From: Fulvimarina sp.
GTDB taxonomy: Bacteria; Pseudomonadota; Alphaproteobacteria; Rhizobiales; Rhizobiaceae
Length of the DNA: 64,000 bases
Assembly (NCBI GenBank): GCA_002700095.1
Contig: PACL01000022.1
Coordinates: forward strand, 1-64,000
Direction of reading: 5' to 3'
Numbering within the stretch: position 1 is the first letter of the stretch; every line of letters begins with the position of its first letter. Below the pieces are notes generated by a model. The model was not told the origin of the DNA. It searched no databases and saw only the letters and a list, made by a program, of their open reading frames with translations. A program made the translations under genes and the position numbers. This document shows, one piece after another, positions 1 to 8,962 of the stretch.

Positions 1-3000
1 CCCGCTTCCACCACCGCGTCGCCGGCATTCGCGTCCGCCGTCGCGACCGGCCCGTCATTGGTGCCGGTGATGGTGATCGTCACCGTCTCGGTGGCGGTGC
101 CGTCGTTCCCGTCGTCGACGGTCACGTCATAGGTGAGCGTCAGCTCGTCGCCGGCCGAGAGGAAGTCGAAGGCTCGCTCGCTGGCGGACGCACCTGTGGC
201 GTTGGCGCTGTCGAAGGCCCAGGCGAGCGTGCCGGAATTGCTCGACCCGTCGACGACGATCCCTTGCGAGACCGTTAGCATTGCCTGGAGTTCGGCCGCG
301 CTGATCCCGTTGACGCTGACAAGCCCATTGCCGTCGGTCACGATTGCAACCGTCTCGCTGGTCGCCGAAACGCCCGTCACCGAGCCCGTGACCTCGTCCG
401 AGGTATCGACGTCGGCCACCGCGAAGGAGCCGCTCGCCGTCAGCGGCGCGTCGGCTTCGGTGAGGTCGGCCTGGTTTGAAACGCGGAATCCGTCGCTGTC
501 GAAGGTGTTGTCGAGGCTGCCGTCGGCATTGTAGCGCACCACGGCGAAGTCGCCGCCGCTGCCGCCCGCGACGAGCAGCTGGCCGTTGGAGGTCACGGTG
601 ACGCTATAGGCGGTGTCCGAGGCACCGAGATCGGTGACGACGATGCCGCCATTGCCGAAGCTCGTGTCGAGCGAGCCGTCCGAATTGTAGCGGACCAGCG
701 CGAAGTTAGTGCCCTGCGCCCCAGCGACGACGATGTCACCGTCCGAAAGCGTCGTGACGCTGAAGCCGAATTCGCTCGTCCCGGAGAGCGGCGTCGTGAC
801 GATGCCGTCGCCTCCACCAAACGACGTATCGATCACTCCATTGGTCGTATACCGGACGAGGACGAAGTCGTTGCCGCCGCCACCTGCGGCGGCAAAACCG
901 GAGACGAGGATCTCGCCGGTCGACGTTACCGTCATGCCATAAGCCGAGCCTGCGCCATTGAAACTGGTCGTGGCGATGCCGTCGCCGCCGCCAAAGGTCA
1001 GGTCGAGGACACCCGCGGAGGTGTAGCGAGCGACGAAGAAATTGCCGCCGGTCGTGCCGGAAACGAGAATGCCGCTGGCAGTTGCGACAACGTCATGACC
1101 GAAGTCGACGCCGCCGTTGCCGCCGCCGATGTTCAGAACCGCGATGCCGTCGCCGCTGAACGTCGTGTCGAGCTGCCCGGACGCGGTGTAGCGGACGATG
1201 GCGGCGTCGTAGTTCGAGCCGTTGAACGTGCTGCCGACGACGAGGATGTTGCCGCTACCGTCGATCGTGACGTCATGGGCATAGTCGTTCGCCGCCAGAA
1301 TCGGCGTCGTGACGATGCCGCCGGTGCCGAAATCGGTGTCCAGCTCCCCGCCGGCGTCGAAGCGCACGAGGGCGAAGTCGTGGTTCGTCCCGTTGAAGAA
1401 ATCCGCCGCGACGACGAAGCCGCCAGCGCCATCCGCGGTGACGGAAACGCGGACGGGTGCGCCGGCCGGCCGCGACGCGCCGAGCGAGGCGTCGAGATCC
1501 ACCGTCGCGATGCCGTTCTCGCCGAAGCTCGTGTCGATCTGCCCGTCGGCCAGATAGCCCACCAGCGCAACCTCATAAGCGCCGCCGGTATCGCCCGTCA
1601 CGCCGGCAATGACGAAGCGGTCCTCCGTCCGCATTGCCACGTCGAAGCCGACGTCGTTCGTGCCGCCGAGATCGGTGGTGACGATGCCGTCGCTGAGCAC
1701 CGTGGAGGTGATCGTCGGGGCATCGTTGGCGCCGCCGACGGTCAGGGTGACGGTGGCGATCGAGCGGGCGCCGCTCGCGTCCTCGATGACATAGGCGAAG
1801 CTGTCGGCGCGGCTCTCGCCCACCGCCAGATCCTGGAAGCCGGGACCCGGCGCATAGGTGATCTCGCCGGTTTCCGTGTCGAAGGTCACCGTCGCGCCCT
1901 CGGCCGAGGTGACGGTGAGAACCGTCCCTGTCAGCGGATCGACGCCGTCATTCGCGGCCAGGCCGATCACTGTCAGATTAACCGTGTCACCGACGTCGAT
2001 GTCGGTGTCGTTGGCGAGAAGATCGCTGGCGTCGAAGCTGAAGCTGGTATCCTCATCAGTCGCCGGCTCGAGCGCCGAGCCGACGGCGTCGTCCACCGCC
2101 ACGGGAGCGTCGTTCGCGCCCGTCACGGTGAAGGTCAGCGTCACCGTGTCGGAGGTTGTGGCGTTGCCGCTGGCGGGGTCGACCCGGTCGGTCAGAGTGA
2201 TCGTATAGGTGAAGCTGTAGGTCTCGCCGGCCGGCACGAAATCGACCGCCGACTGCGGCAGGTTGACCGCATAGGTCACCTGGCCGTTGCCGTTGGCGCC
2301 GATCGTCGCGTTCGACAGGACGAGGGCGTCGAGGAAGGCCTGCTGGTCGGCGAGCGCGATCGGGGTGCCCGATCCGTTCGTCGCGGTGATCGCCTTGGCG
2401 AAGTCGCCGGCGGGATCGATGTCGCTGGCCGCGTTGTTCGCCCGGTAGAAGTCCGGGTCGGAGAAGCTCAGCGTGCCCGACTGATTGACGATCAGCGTGG
2501 CAGAATTGCTGGACGCGTTTTCCTGGAAGGGATCGGTTGCGGTGCCCGAGCTCGTCACGCCGTCGAAGGTCACGGTGTCGACGTTCGGCGAGGTCGCGTC
2601 GGCGTCCGTCGTGCCGCCCCCGATGGTGAAGGTCACGCCGCCGAATTCGATCGCGTCGTTCAGCGGAGCGACCGTCAGAGGCAGCGTCGCGGTCGGCGCG
2701 TCGTCCTCGCTGCTGGTGCCCGGCCCGTAATAGCTGATCGTGCGGCCCGTATCGCTCGCGCCGGCGAGATTGCCGGTCGGATCGTCACCGGTGGTGAAGG
2801 TGATCGCCCGCATGATCGCCTCGACCCGGAGGTCGGAACTCGCCGCGGGGTAGCTGAAGCCGATCAGAAGCTGCGAACCAACGTCCGAGACGACCGCGAC
2901 GGCGCCCGGCTGGGTGTCGGTGGAAAGCTGCACCGAAATGAGGCTGCTGTCGCTGTTGAATGTGACGAGCGCGCTCGTTCCGTTCGACAGCAGGACGGTC

Positions 3001-3194
3001 CGGGAGGCGAGGAAGCCGAGGTCGTCGCCATCCCGCGGGTCGTCGACCTGGATCTCGATCAGCTGGTTGTAGAAGCTGTCGTTCGGCGTCGCGACAAGCG
3101 CATCGGCAAGGGGGCGGAACGAACCCTCCTGATAGCTGCCGGTTGCATTGCCGTTGTTGGCGCCGTTGGTGTCCAGATCGACGTTGTAGGCCAT
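1..3194 (-). CDS. Large VCBS / delta-60-repeat surface protein, partial (C-terminus beyond window)
   Basis: The minus strand is open from an ATG at 3194 to the window edge, giving the first 1064 residues of a longer protein. The N-terminus (MAYNVDLDTNGANNG) has no signal peptide, which suits type I secretion through a C-terminal signal not visible here. An N-terminal region of about 330 residues is followed by VCBS/cadherin-like modules ending in TGANDAPVAVDD (about 2120-2090) and GGANDAPT (about 1720). Then come seven tandem delta-60 units (about 1710-510), each ending in a form of ALVRYN-DGSLDTSFG. Another VCBS module (TITGTNDGPV) runs off the edge. No cysteine is seen and lysine is rare, as in calcium-binding repeat adhesins. 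The likely role is an exported adhesin or biofilm protein. The ribosome-binding site is weak. Family assignment is firm and the function is inferred. Confidence 0.85.
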   Translation of the reverse strand, partial: MAYNVDLDTNGANNGNATGSYQEGSFRPLADALVATPNDSFYNQLIEIQVDDPRDGDDLGFLASRTVLLSNGTSALVTFNSDSSLISVQLSTDTQPGAVAVVSDVGSQLLIGFSYPAASSDLRVEAIMRAITFTTGDDPTGNLAGASDTGRTISYYGPGTSSEDDAPTATLPLTVAPLNDAIEFGGVTFTIGGGTTDADATSPNVDTVTFDGVTSSGTATDPFQENASSNSATLIVNQSGTLSFSDPDFYRANNAASDIDPAGDFAKAITATNGSGTPIALADQQAFLDALVLSNATIGANGNGQVTYAVNLPQSAVDFVPAGETYSFTYTITLTDRVDPASGNATTSDTVTLTFTVTGANDAPVAVDDAVGSALEPATDEDTSFSFDASDLLANDTDIDVGDTVNLTVIGLAANDGVDPLTGTVLTVTSAEGATVTFDTETGEITYAPGPGFQDLAVGESRADSFAYVIEDASGARSIATVTLTVGGANDAPTITSTVLSDGIVTTDLGGTNDVGFDVAMRTEDRFVIAGVTGDTGGAYEVALVGYLADGQIDTSFGENGIATVDLDASLGASRPAGAPVRVSVTADGAGGFVVAADFFNGTNHDFALVRFDAGGELDTDFGTGGIVTTPILAANDYAHDVTIDGSGNILVVGSTFNGSNYDAAIVRYTASGQLDTTFSGDGIAVLNIGGGNGGVDFGHDVVATASGILVSGTTGGNFFVARYTSAGVLDLTFGGGDGIATTSFNGAGSAYGMTVTSTGEILVSGFAAAGGGGNDFVLVRYTTNGVIDTSFGGGDGIVTTPLSGTSEFGFSVTTLSDGDIVVAGAQGTNFALVRYNSDGSLDTSFGNGGIVVTDLGASDTAYSVTVTSNGQLLVAGGSGGDFAVVRYNADGSLDNTFDSDGFRVSNQADLTEADAPLTASGSFAVADVDTSDEVTGSVTGVSATSETVAIVTDGNGLVSVNGISAAELQAMLTVSQGIVVDGSSNSGTLAWAFDSANATGASASERAFDFLSAGDELTLTYDVTVDDGNDGTATETVTITITGTNDGPVATADANAGDAVVEA

Positions 3195-4295
3195 CGCTTC
3201 GGTTCCGTCTTTGCTTGGGGCGACTGGTTGCTGACAGCAGGACTTCAGCCGCACCCCAATTTCACAGGATCGATTGACTTCTTTCGCCTTGGCGAATTCT
3301 CACACACACATACCGTTTGCGGCGCAGCACGAAACACGATCGCGTCGCCAAATCCAACGAATACTTCTGAACTGGGATTTCTCGGCGGAGCAGGATCGAC
3401 CTACTCTTGCTTCATGGTGTCGTCGACTCCGAATAGGCGCGCGGAAACACGGTCGGAAGCGCGTTTTTTCACGACATCCCTCTTTTTATTCGAATGATTT
3501 GAGATCAACTGAAATGTATCGACGCACGCTCTTCTTCGGATTGATATAATTCGCGCGCTACGACCGTCAGAATCGGCCGACGACTCCCCTTTTGGCATGT
3601 TTCAAATGAAACTATGCGATTTTCTCTTCGCACATTCTCCATTTGCACCGCCATCTCACTCCCTGCGATGATTTTGTACAGATCGACTTAACGTAATGTC
3701 AACCCTTTAGCGAAACGGATACGCGTCAGGCGAGTCCGAATGGTAAATAAGAAATACCCGCCCTGCGTGTCGCGACTGAATGCATGCAGTCGAAGCGCCG
3801 CGAGACGCGCCTCATCATCGGGAAGTTGCACCGGCTGGATTGCCGACATTGCAGACGACTCGGCTCGCCGAGGCGACGCGGCGGCTACGCGCCGAATTTG
3901 GCGTCATGGCGCGTCAAGGTTGCAGGCCCATCGATTGATCGGGTAGCCGGGCAGGCAATCTCGGGTTCGGTCAGCCGGGCGCCCCGTGCAGCCGGCGCAT
4001 TGCGGAACAGCGGCTTGAGGGTGGCTGTTTGGTCGGATGGCCCCGCTCGGCCGATGGCGGCCGCGCGCGGTCAGAACGGCGAGGCCTCTCCGATCTCGAC
4101 CCGGCCTCTGCAGCGCTGCTATAGGATCGCGAAGCGAACGGGGCATGGCGGGGCCCGCCCACGCGCCTGCCGAACACCAGGCAGGTCCGCCTCGGTATCC
4201 GGGGCAGGCTGCGCGATGCGACAGGATGTCTCGATGACGATACACAGGGAGGGGCCCCTCGATGCCCCGGTGCAGCAGTGACGGGCGGCCCCCTG
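3195..4295. other. Long gene-poor region between divergent genes
   Basis: About 1.1 kb between the start of the VCBS protein and the acyl-CoA synthetase. The first part (about 3240-3760) is clearly richer in A+T than its surroundings and probably carries the promoter of the surface protein. Open frames on both strands in 3740-4290 are short, start without convincing ribosome-binding sites and resemble no family, so none is called. A CtrA-like half-site pair is at 3688-3703. A purine-rich GGGAGGGG run near 4250 is too far from the ATG at 4296 to act as its ribosome-binding site. Confidence 0.6.
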
Positions 4296-5945
4296 ATGGA
4301 AAGCTACGAGAGCCTGCGGTCCCGATTCGCCTGGAACCTGCCCGACCGCTACAACATCGCGGCGGCCTGCGCCGACGTCTGGGCGACGAGGGAACCGGAC
4401 CGGATCTGCCTGATCGAGGATCGCGGGCCTTTCGAAGCGAAGACCATGAGCTACGGCGAGCTGACGGCACTTTCGCGCCGCCTCGCATCCGCCATGGCAG
4501 CCGGCGGCATTGCGCGCGGCGACCGGGTGGCGATCGTGCTGCCGCAGAGCTTTGCCACCGTCGTCGCCCATCTCGCCGCCTATCGGCTCGGCGCGATCGC
4601 CGTGCCGCTGGCGATGCGCTTCGGCCCGGAAGCGCTGGCCTTCCGGCTCAAGGCCGCCGGAGTGAAGATGGCGGTGCTGCATCGCGACGGCCTCGCCACC
4701 TTCGATGCCGTTCGATCCGGCCTGCCGGATCTCGAGACGATCGTCGTCGTCGGCGCCGAACTCGATCGGGGCCACGGCCACCTCGACTTCGACCGCTTGA
4801 TCGCCGAGGCCTCCGCTTCCATCGCGGACATCCCCACCGGGCCACACGACCCGGCGCTGATCATCTTCACCTCGGGGACGACCGGCCCTCCCAAGGGCGC
4901 ACTGCACGGTCACCGGGTCGTCCTCGGCCACATCCCCGGCATCCGCTTTCATCATGAGGATTATCCCCGGCCCGGCGACAGGATCTGGACGCCGTCCGAC
5001 TGGGCCTGGGCCGGCGGACTCCTCAATGTGCTCTTGCCTTCGCTGCAGCTCGGCGTCCCGGTGGTATTCTCCGACGAACGCTTCCGGCCGGAGGAGGCGT
5101 ATGCGCTGATGGCGCGTCAGGGGGTGCGCAATGCCTTCCTGCCCGCGACGGCGCTGCGGATGCTGGCGGCGGCGGCCAGCGAGGAAGCACTGGCCGACCT
5201 GACGCTTCGCACCGTCGCCTCGGCTGGCGAAAGCCTGCCGGCGGCGACGTTCCACTGGGCCCGGCAGGCGCTCGGCCTGACCGTCAACGAATTCTACGGC
5301 CAGACCGAGTGCAACATGGTGCTAGGTTCCTCGGCGGCTCATGGCGTTTCGCGGGCCGGCGCGATCGGCAAGGCGGTGCCGGGCCACGCGGTGGCCATTC
5401 TGGGCGAGGACGGCGAGCCGGTGCCGGCGGGAATGCCGGGGACGATCGCCATCCGGGCGCCGGACCCGGTGATGTTCCTCGGCTATTGGCAGGACCCGGC
5501 CGCGACCGCCGGAAAGTTCTGCGGCGAGTGGCTCCTGACCGGCGATCAGGCGGTGATGGACGCGGACGGCTACGTCGCCTTTCTCGGCCGCGACGACGAC
5601 ATCATCACCTCGGCCGGCTACCGCATCGGCCCCGGCGAGGTCGAGAGCTGCCTATTGTCCCATCCGGCGGTGAAGCTCGCCGCCGTCGTCGGCAAGCCGG
5701 ACCGGCTGCGCACCGAGATCGTCAAGGCCTATGTCGTGCCGATGGAGGGTAGCACGGCGTCGGAGGCGCTTGCCGCCGAGATCCAGGGCTTCGTGCGCAC
5801 ACGGCTGTCGGCACATGAATATCCGCGCGAGATCGCCTTCGTCGACGCCATGCCGCTGACGACGAGCGGCAAGATCGTCCGCCGTGTCTTTCGCGAGCGG
5901 GCCGCGCAAGAAGCCGTAGAGGCGGACCTCGCCGGCACGAGGTGA
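4296..5945 (+). CDS. Acyl-CoA synthetase (AMP-forming, AMP-binding family)
   Basis: A 549-residue member of the ANL adenylating superfamily. It activates a carboxylic acid with ATP to an acyl-adenylate and transfers it to CoA. Seen in order: the phosphate-binding loop IIFTSGTTGPPKG, the adenine motif YGQTE, the core motif WLLTGDQAVMDADGY followed by LGRDDDIITSAGYR at the hinge, and the C-terminal catalytic lysine in TTSGKIVRR. Length and motifs fit the medium-chain/acetyl-CoA-synthetase-like branch (ACSM-like) rather than long-chain FadD. The ATG at 4296 is chosen because homologues begin near ESYESL. A GTG at 4278 would add six residues. No ribosome-binding site is convincing for either. It stands alone, so the acid used is unknown. 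Confidence 0.88.
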   Translation: MESYESLRSRFAWNLPDRYNIAAACADVWATREPDRICLIEDRGPFEAKTMSYGELTALSRRLASAMAAGGIARGDRVAIVLPQSFATVVAHLAAYRLGAIAVPLAMRFGPEALAFRLKAAGVKMAVLHRDGLATFDAVRSGLPDLETIVVVGAELDRGHGHLDFDRLIAEASASIADIPTGPHDPALIIFTSGTTGPPKGALHGHRVVLGHIPGIRFHHEDYPRPGDRIWTPSDWAWAGGLLNVLLPSLQLGVPVVFSDERFRPEEAYALMARQGVRNAFLPATALRMLAAAASEEALADLTLRTVASAGESLPAATFHWARQALGLTVNEFYGQTECNMVLGSSAAHGVSRAGAIGKAVPGHAVAILGEDGEPVPAGMPGTIAIRAPDPVMFLGYWQDPAATAGKFCGEWLLTGDQAVMDADGYVAFLGRDDDIITSAGYRIGPGEVESCLLSHPAVKLAAVVGKPDRLRTEIVKAYVVPMEGSTASEALAAEIQGFVRTRLSAHEYPREIAFVDAMPLTTSGKIVRRVFRERAAQEAVEADLAGTR

Positions 5946-5969
5946 TGACGACTTCCCTTGCCGGCATGG

Positions 5970-5998
5970 TTAAGAAACAAGGTTAATCAGCCGTTAAC
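5970..5998 (+). promoter_or_regulatory. Candidate CtrA-binding site upstream of the outer-membrane protein gene
   Basis: TTAA at 5983-5986, seven bases, then TTAAC at 5994-5998 matches the full CtrA box TTAA-N7-TTAAC. A third TTAA half-site is at 5970-5973. The sites lie 84 bp before the ATG at 6082, a normal place for a promoter element. CtrA is the alphaproteobacterial cell-cycle regulator, and in Brucella it influences outer-membrane proteins such as Omp25. Binding here is inferred from the motif only. Confidence 0.55.
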
Positions 5999-6081
5999 CC
6001 TTCCCTGCGACAGTCCCGCTCAAGGTGGCGGCGGCAATCTGCGCCCGCGTCAAGCCGCGATGGGCAGGGGAAGTGAGATCG

Positions 6082-6879
6082 ATGAAGGTGATCAATTGGG
6101 TCGGCGCCGCGGCGTCTGTCGTGGTCATGGCGGGATGCGGTGGAGCCTTGGCGGCGGACCTGTCGCCGCTCTACGACGAGCCGTTCATCCAGGACGTGCC
6201 CGAGATGCAGCCGGTCGAGATCGGCACCGGCTGGTATCTGCGGGGCGACGTCGGCTACCAGTTCAAGAGCGACCTGAGGACGGACCTCGCGATCGCCTCG
6301 CCGCTCGGATCCGTCAGCGGCGGCTATGACGGGCTGGAACTGCCCGCCGCAGCCAGCGTCAGCGGCGGCATGGGCTACAAGTTCAACGAATTCCTGCGCG
6401 CCGACACGACCATCGGCTACTGGAAGAGCGACGTCGAGGGCGCCGATTTCTCCGGCGGCGGCGTGTCTTTCGACACCGACGTGCAGGCCTTCGAGCTGAT
6501 GGCCAACGCCTATGTCGATCTCGGCACCTATGCCGGCTTCACGCCCTATCTCGGCGCCGGCGCCGGCGGCGTCCACGTGTCCTACGACATGAGCTGCCAC
6601 TATGCCGGCTTCGACTGCGAGGACACGTTCGATGGCCTCGACATCCAGAAGGGGTCGGGCTGGCGCTTCGCCTATTCGCTGATGGCCGGCATGTCCTACG
6701 ACGTGTCCCAGAACCTTAAGTTCGACGTCGGCTACCGCTTCACGGACGTCGATGGCGGCAGTGTCGGCTCGGTGTCCGGCATCGACGCCCTGACCGGCGA
6801 TACGCTCAGTGCCAGTGCCGACGACGACGGCTTCCAGCGCCACACGATCCAGGCGGGCGTGCGCTACTCGCTCTGGTAG
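6082..6879 (+). CDS. Outer-membrane beta-barrel protein (Omp25/Omp31-like)
   Basis: A 265-residue exported protein with a signal peptide ending near GGALAADL. The mature part alternates aromatic and polar residues in short strands (GWYLRGDVGYQF, FTPYLGAGAGG, LKFDVGYRF) and ends in the terminal beta-strand IQAGVRYSLW with a C-terminal aromatic residue, the usual signal for insertion by the BAM complex. This fits the eight-stranded porin-like OmpA/Omp25 family common in rhizobia and Brucella. The start at 6082 is preceded by GGGGAAGTGAG. An in-frame start at 6025 would add residues unlike a signal peptide. A MAGC sequence in the signal region makes a lipoprotein a minor alternative. Candidate CtrA sites lie upstream. 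Confidence 0.8.
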   Translation: MKVINWVGAAASVVVMAGCGGALAADLSPLYDEPFIQDVPEMQPVEIGTGWYLRGDVGYQFKSDLRTDLAIASPLGSVSGGYDGLELPAAASVSGGMGYKFNEFLRADTTIGYWKSDVEGADFSGGGVSFDTDVQAFELMANAYVDLGTYAGFTPYLGAGAGGVHVSYDMSCHYAGFDCEDTFDGLDIQKGSGWRFAYSLMAGMSYDVSQNLKFDVGYRFTDVDGGSVGSVSGIDALTGDTLSASADDDGFQRHTIQAGVRYSLW

Positions 6880-7261
6880 AATGATCGGCATGGGGCCGGG
6901 GCGCTCGTGGCCCTCCCGCCGCCGCAGACATGCCGCAGACGATGCGGGGACGGCTGCGAACCCGTCCCTGTCCGCCGCCTCGAGCCTTCGCCCGGGGCGG
7001 CGAAGCCGCGATGGCAGCCGGTGCACCCGTCGCTGACGGTTTTGTGACAGGAGCTGCAGCCCCAACAGGCATGGCTCCGGCCGCCGGTACGGGCGCATGT
7101 CGGGCGGGTCGACAGGCGCATCGGCCGGGCTATGCGGCGACCAGCCGCGGCCGGCACAATGCCGGTATGCCTTGCGTCAACCGGACGTTTTGATCGATAT
7201 CTTCAAGTCTGCCTTAAGTTATAAAAGCGTATCATGTTTGCGAAGAGAGGCTCCGCGAACC
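6880..7261. other. Intergenic region before the diguanylate cyclase gene
   Basis: No gene is called. Most is GC-rich, with the usual long but featureless open frames. The last 80 bases (about 7185-7240) are AT-rich and probably hold the promoter of the next gene, but no clean -35/-10 pair could be assigned. A minus-strand frame here contains two CxxCH motifs by chance and is discussed among the rejected items. Confidence 0.5.
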
Positions 7262-8458
7262 ATGCAGCTCGATCAAATCGACCGCCTGATTTCCGATCGC
7301 GGCTACAGATTCTCGTTTCCCGAAGAGATCGAGACCGCTTATCACGCCTATCGGCTCCATTTCCGCAAGCGTCTGAACCAGGCGCTGCTGATCCCCACCC
7401 TCGTCTGCTACAACGTCTTTCTGATCGTCGATTATCTTCTCTTGCCGGAGACCTTCTGGCTAAGCGCGGCGCTGCACCTCCTGCTCGTCTCGCCGATCAT
7501 CGTCCTGTCCTCGATGGGGCTTCGCGAGGGATGGGACGAACGCAAGCGAGACTATTGCGTGGCGCTCGGTCCGCTGGCGATGATCGTCCAGATCATGGCG
7601 ATCTACGCCCTCAATGCGAGCGAGGCGGCCCAGCACTACCAGTATCTGGCCATCTTCGTGCTGATCTACATGAACCTGCTGTTTCGGCTGGAATACGACC
7701 AGGCGGTGGCCGCCAGCGCCTTCGCCGCGACGCTCTATGTCGGAACGCTCTTCGTCTGCCACGCTCCGCTGCCGGTGCTGGTCATCGGCACCATGGCGTC
7801 GGGGGCCGCCTGCTATCTGTCGCTTTCCGGCAACCGCCAGATGCAGCGCGACAGCCGGCATGGCTATCTGCGCCGGATGCAGGACCGGCTGCGCATCGAG
7901 GCGGCCCAGACGGCGGCCGAACGGGACGTCCTGACCGGGCTGTACAATCGCCGCCGCCTCGCCCGCGCCTTCGACCAGCTCGTCGACGGCTCGACCAGTC
8001 GCACGGTCGCCTTGTTGATGATCGACGTCGACCAGTTCAAGCGCTTCAACGACGAGAACGGCCATCTGGCCGGAGACGTCTGCCTGAGGCGCATCGCGGA
8101 GGTGCTGACGCAGATCTTCGAGGGGAACGACGATCTCGTCGTCCGATTCGGCGGGGAGGAATTCCTCGTGCTGCTGACCGGGATCGAGCAGCCGCATGCG
8201 GTGCGGCTCGCCGAGCGCATCCGGACCGAGATCGAGGCCCTCGGCATCGTCCATGCCGACGGAACGACGCATGTGACCGTCAGCATCGGCGTGACGGCGG
8301 GAGCGATCTGCCAAGGTGTGCAGAACGCCCTGATCAGCGGCGCCGACGCAGCGCTCTATGCCGCCAAGCAGGCCGGACGCAATCGCGTCTGGCCGCCGAC
8401 GGCCCAGCTCGCCTCCGCAGCACCGGCCGCTTCGGCGGGCCTGCCTCTGGCGGTGTGA
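7262..8458 (+). CDS. Membrane-bound diguanylate cyclase (GGDEF domain)
   Basis: A 398-residue protein that should make cyclic di-GMP from two GTP. Residues about 40-190 are hydrophobic and form roughly six membrane segments, followed by a short linker helix and a GGDEF domain (about 218-385). The active-site motif is GGEEF at 297-301 within VVRFGGEEFLVL, and the metal-binding MIDVDQFKRFND segment is intact, so the enzyme should be active. The inhibitory RxxD site normally just before the active loop is replaced by GNDD, so product inhibition is probably absent. The ATG at 7262 follows AGAGAGG by about 11 bases. In-frame upstream starts from 7097 extend into non-coding sequence. No periplasmic sensor domain is evident. 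Confidence 0.88.
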   Translation: MQLDQIDRLISDRGYRFSFPEEIETAYHAYRLHFRKRLNQALLIPTLVCYNVFLIVDYLLLPETFWLSAALHLLLVSPIIVLSSMGLREGWDERKRDYCVALGPLAMIVQIMAIYALNASEAAQHYQYLAIFVLIYMNLLFRLEYDQAVAASAFAATLYVGTLFVCHAPLPVLVIGTMASGAACYLSLSGNRQMQRDSRHGYLRRMQDRLRIEAAQTAAERDVLTGLYNRRRLARAFDQLVDGSTSRTVALLMIDVDQFKRFNDENGHLAGDVCLRRIAEVLTQIFEGNDDLVVRFGGEEFLVLLTGIEQPHAVRLAERIRTEIEALGIVHADGTTHVTVSIGVTAGAICQGVQNALISGADAALYAAKQAGRNRVWPPTAQLASAAPAASAGLPLAV

Positions 8459-8605
8459 TACCAGCGAGGCCGCGCGTCGCTTGAGCTTACCCCCTTGGCG
8501 CCGGGCGAAGAACGGGGCTAACAGTATGAGTTATCCGTTCGATCCGGCACGATCCTCAATCCGGCCCGCATCGAGAGGCCGGCTCGCGCTCTTCCCGAAG
8601 ACGCT

Positions 8606-8848
8606 CTAGCCGAAGGCCTTGAAGGCGACGAGGGTGAAGGTGTCCGACACCCCCTCGATCACCTGCAGTCGCTCGGTGACGAAATGGCCGATGTCGTGGT
8701 CCTCGGTGAGGTAGAACTTGGCGATCAGGTCGTAATGGCCCGAGGTGGAATAGACCTCCGAGATCTCCTCGACTTCGAGCACCAGCGCATCGGCCACCCT
8801 GTAGGCCATGCCCGGCCGGCACTTGAACTGCACGAAGATCGTCTTCAT
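8606..8848 (-). CDS. Stand-alone Lrp/AsnC ligand-binding domain protein
   Basis: 80 residues that match only the RAM (regulation of amino-acid metabolism) half of Lrp/AsnC regulators. The beta-alpha-beta-beta-alpha-beta pattern is visible from TIFVQFKCRPG through EISEVYSTSGHYDLIAKF to GVSDTFTLVAFKAF. There is no helix-turn-helix, so it cannot bind DNA alone. Such single-domain proteins oligomerise and bind amino acids or partner with full-length Lrp proteins. The ATG at 8848 has a good AGGAG eight bases upstream. It is a single gene, transcribed in the same direction as the downstream-numbered glycosylase and transferase genes. Confidence 0.85.
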   Translation of the reverse strand: MKTIFVQFKCRPGMAYRVADALVLEVEEISEVYSTSGHYDLIAKFYLTEDHDIGHFVTERLQVIEGVSDTFTLVAFKAFG

Positions 8849-8962
8849 CGATTGCTCCTGCCGCCGGAGGCGGTCCGTTCCGTCAACTTCGCCGTGATGG
8901 TCGAGGCTGGCCGGCTGCCCGTCAAGGGCGCCCCGGCCTCTCTACCGCCTCGGCCGCGATGT

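Noticed and set aside
1095-3497. An 800-codon open frame on the plus strand
   Set aside because: It is the complement of the VCBS/delta-60 protein. Its translation is Arg/Gly/Asp-rich noise, whereas the minus strand gives recognisable repeats throughout.
3740-4290. Several 65-190-codon open frames before the acyl-CoA synthetase
   Set aside because: No family resemblance, no good ribosome-binding sites, and they overlap each other on both strands, as expected by chance in high-GC DNA.
6864-7157. Minus-strand 97-codon frame containing CSSCHK and CTGCHRG, like two heme c sites
   Set aside because: No signal peptide, Arg/Pro-rich flanks, and it lies in a gap and overlaps the 3' end of the outer-membrane protein gene. 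The CxxCH motifs are probably coincidental.
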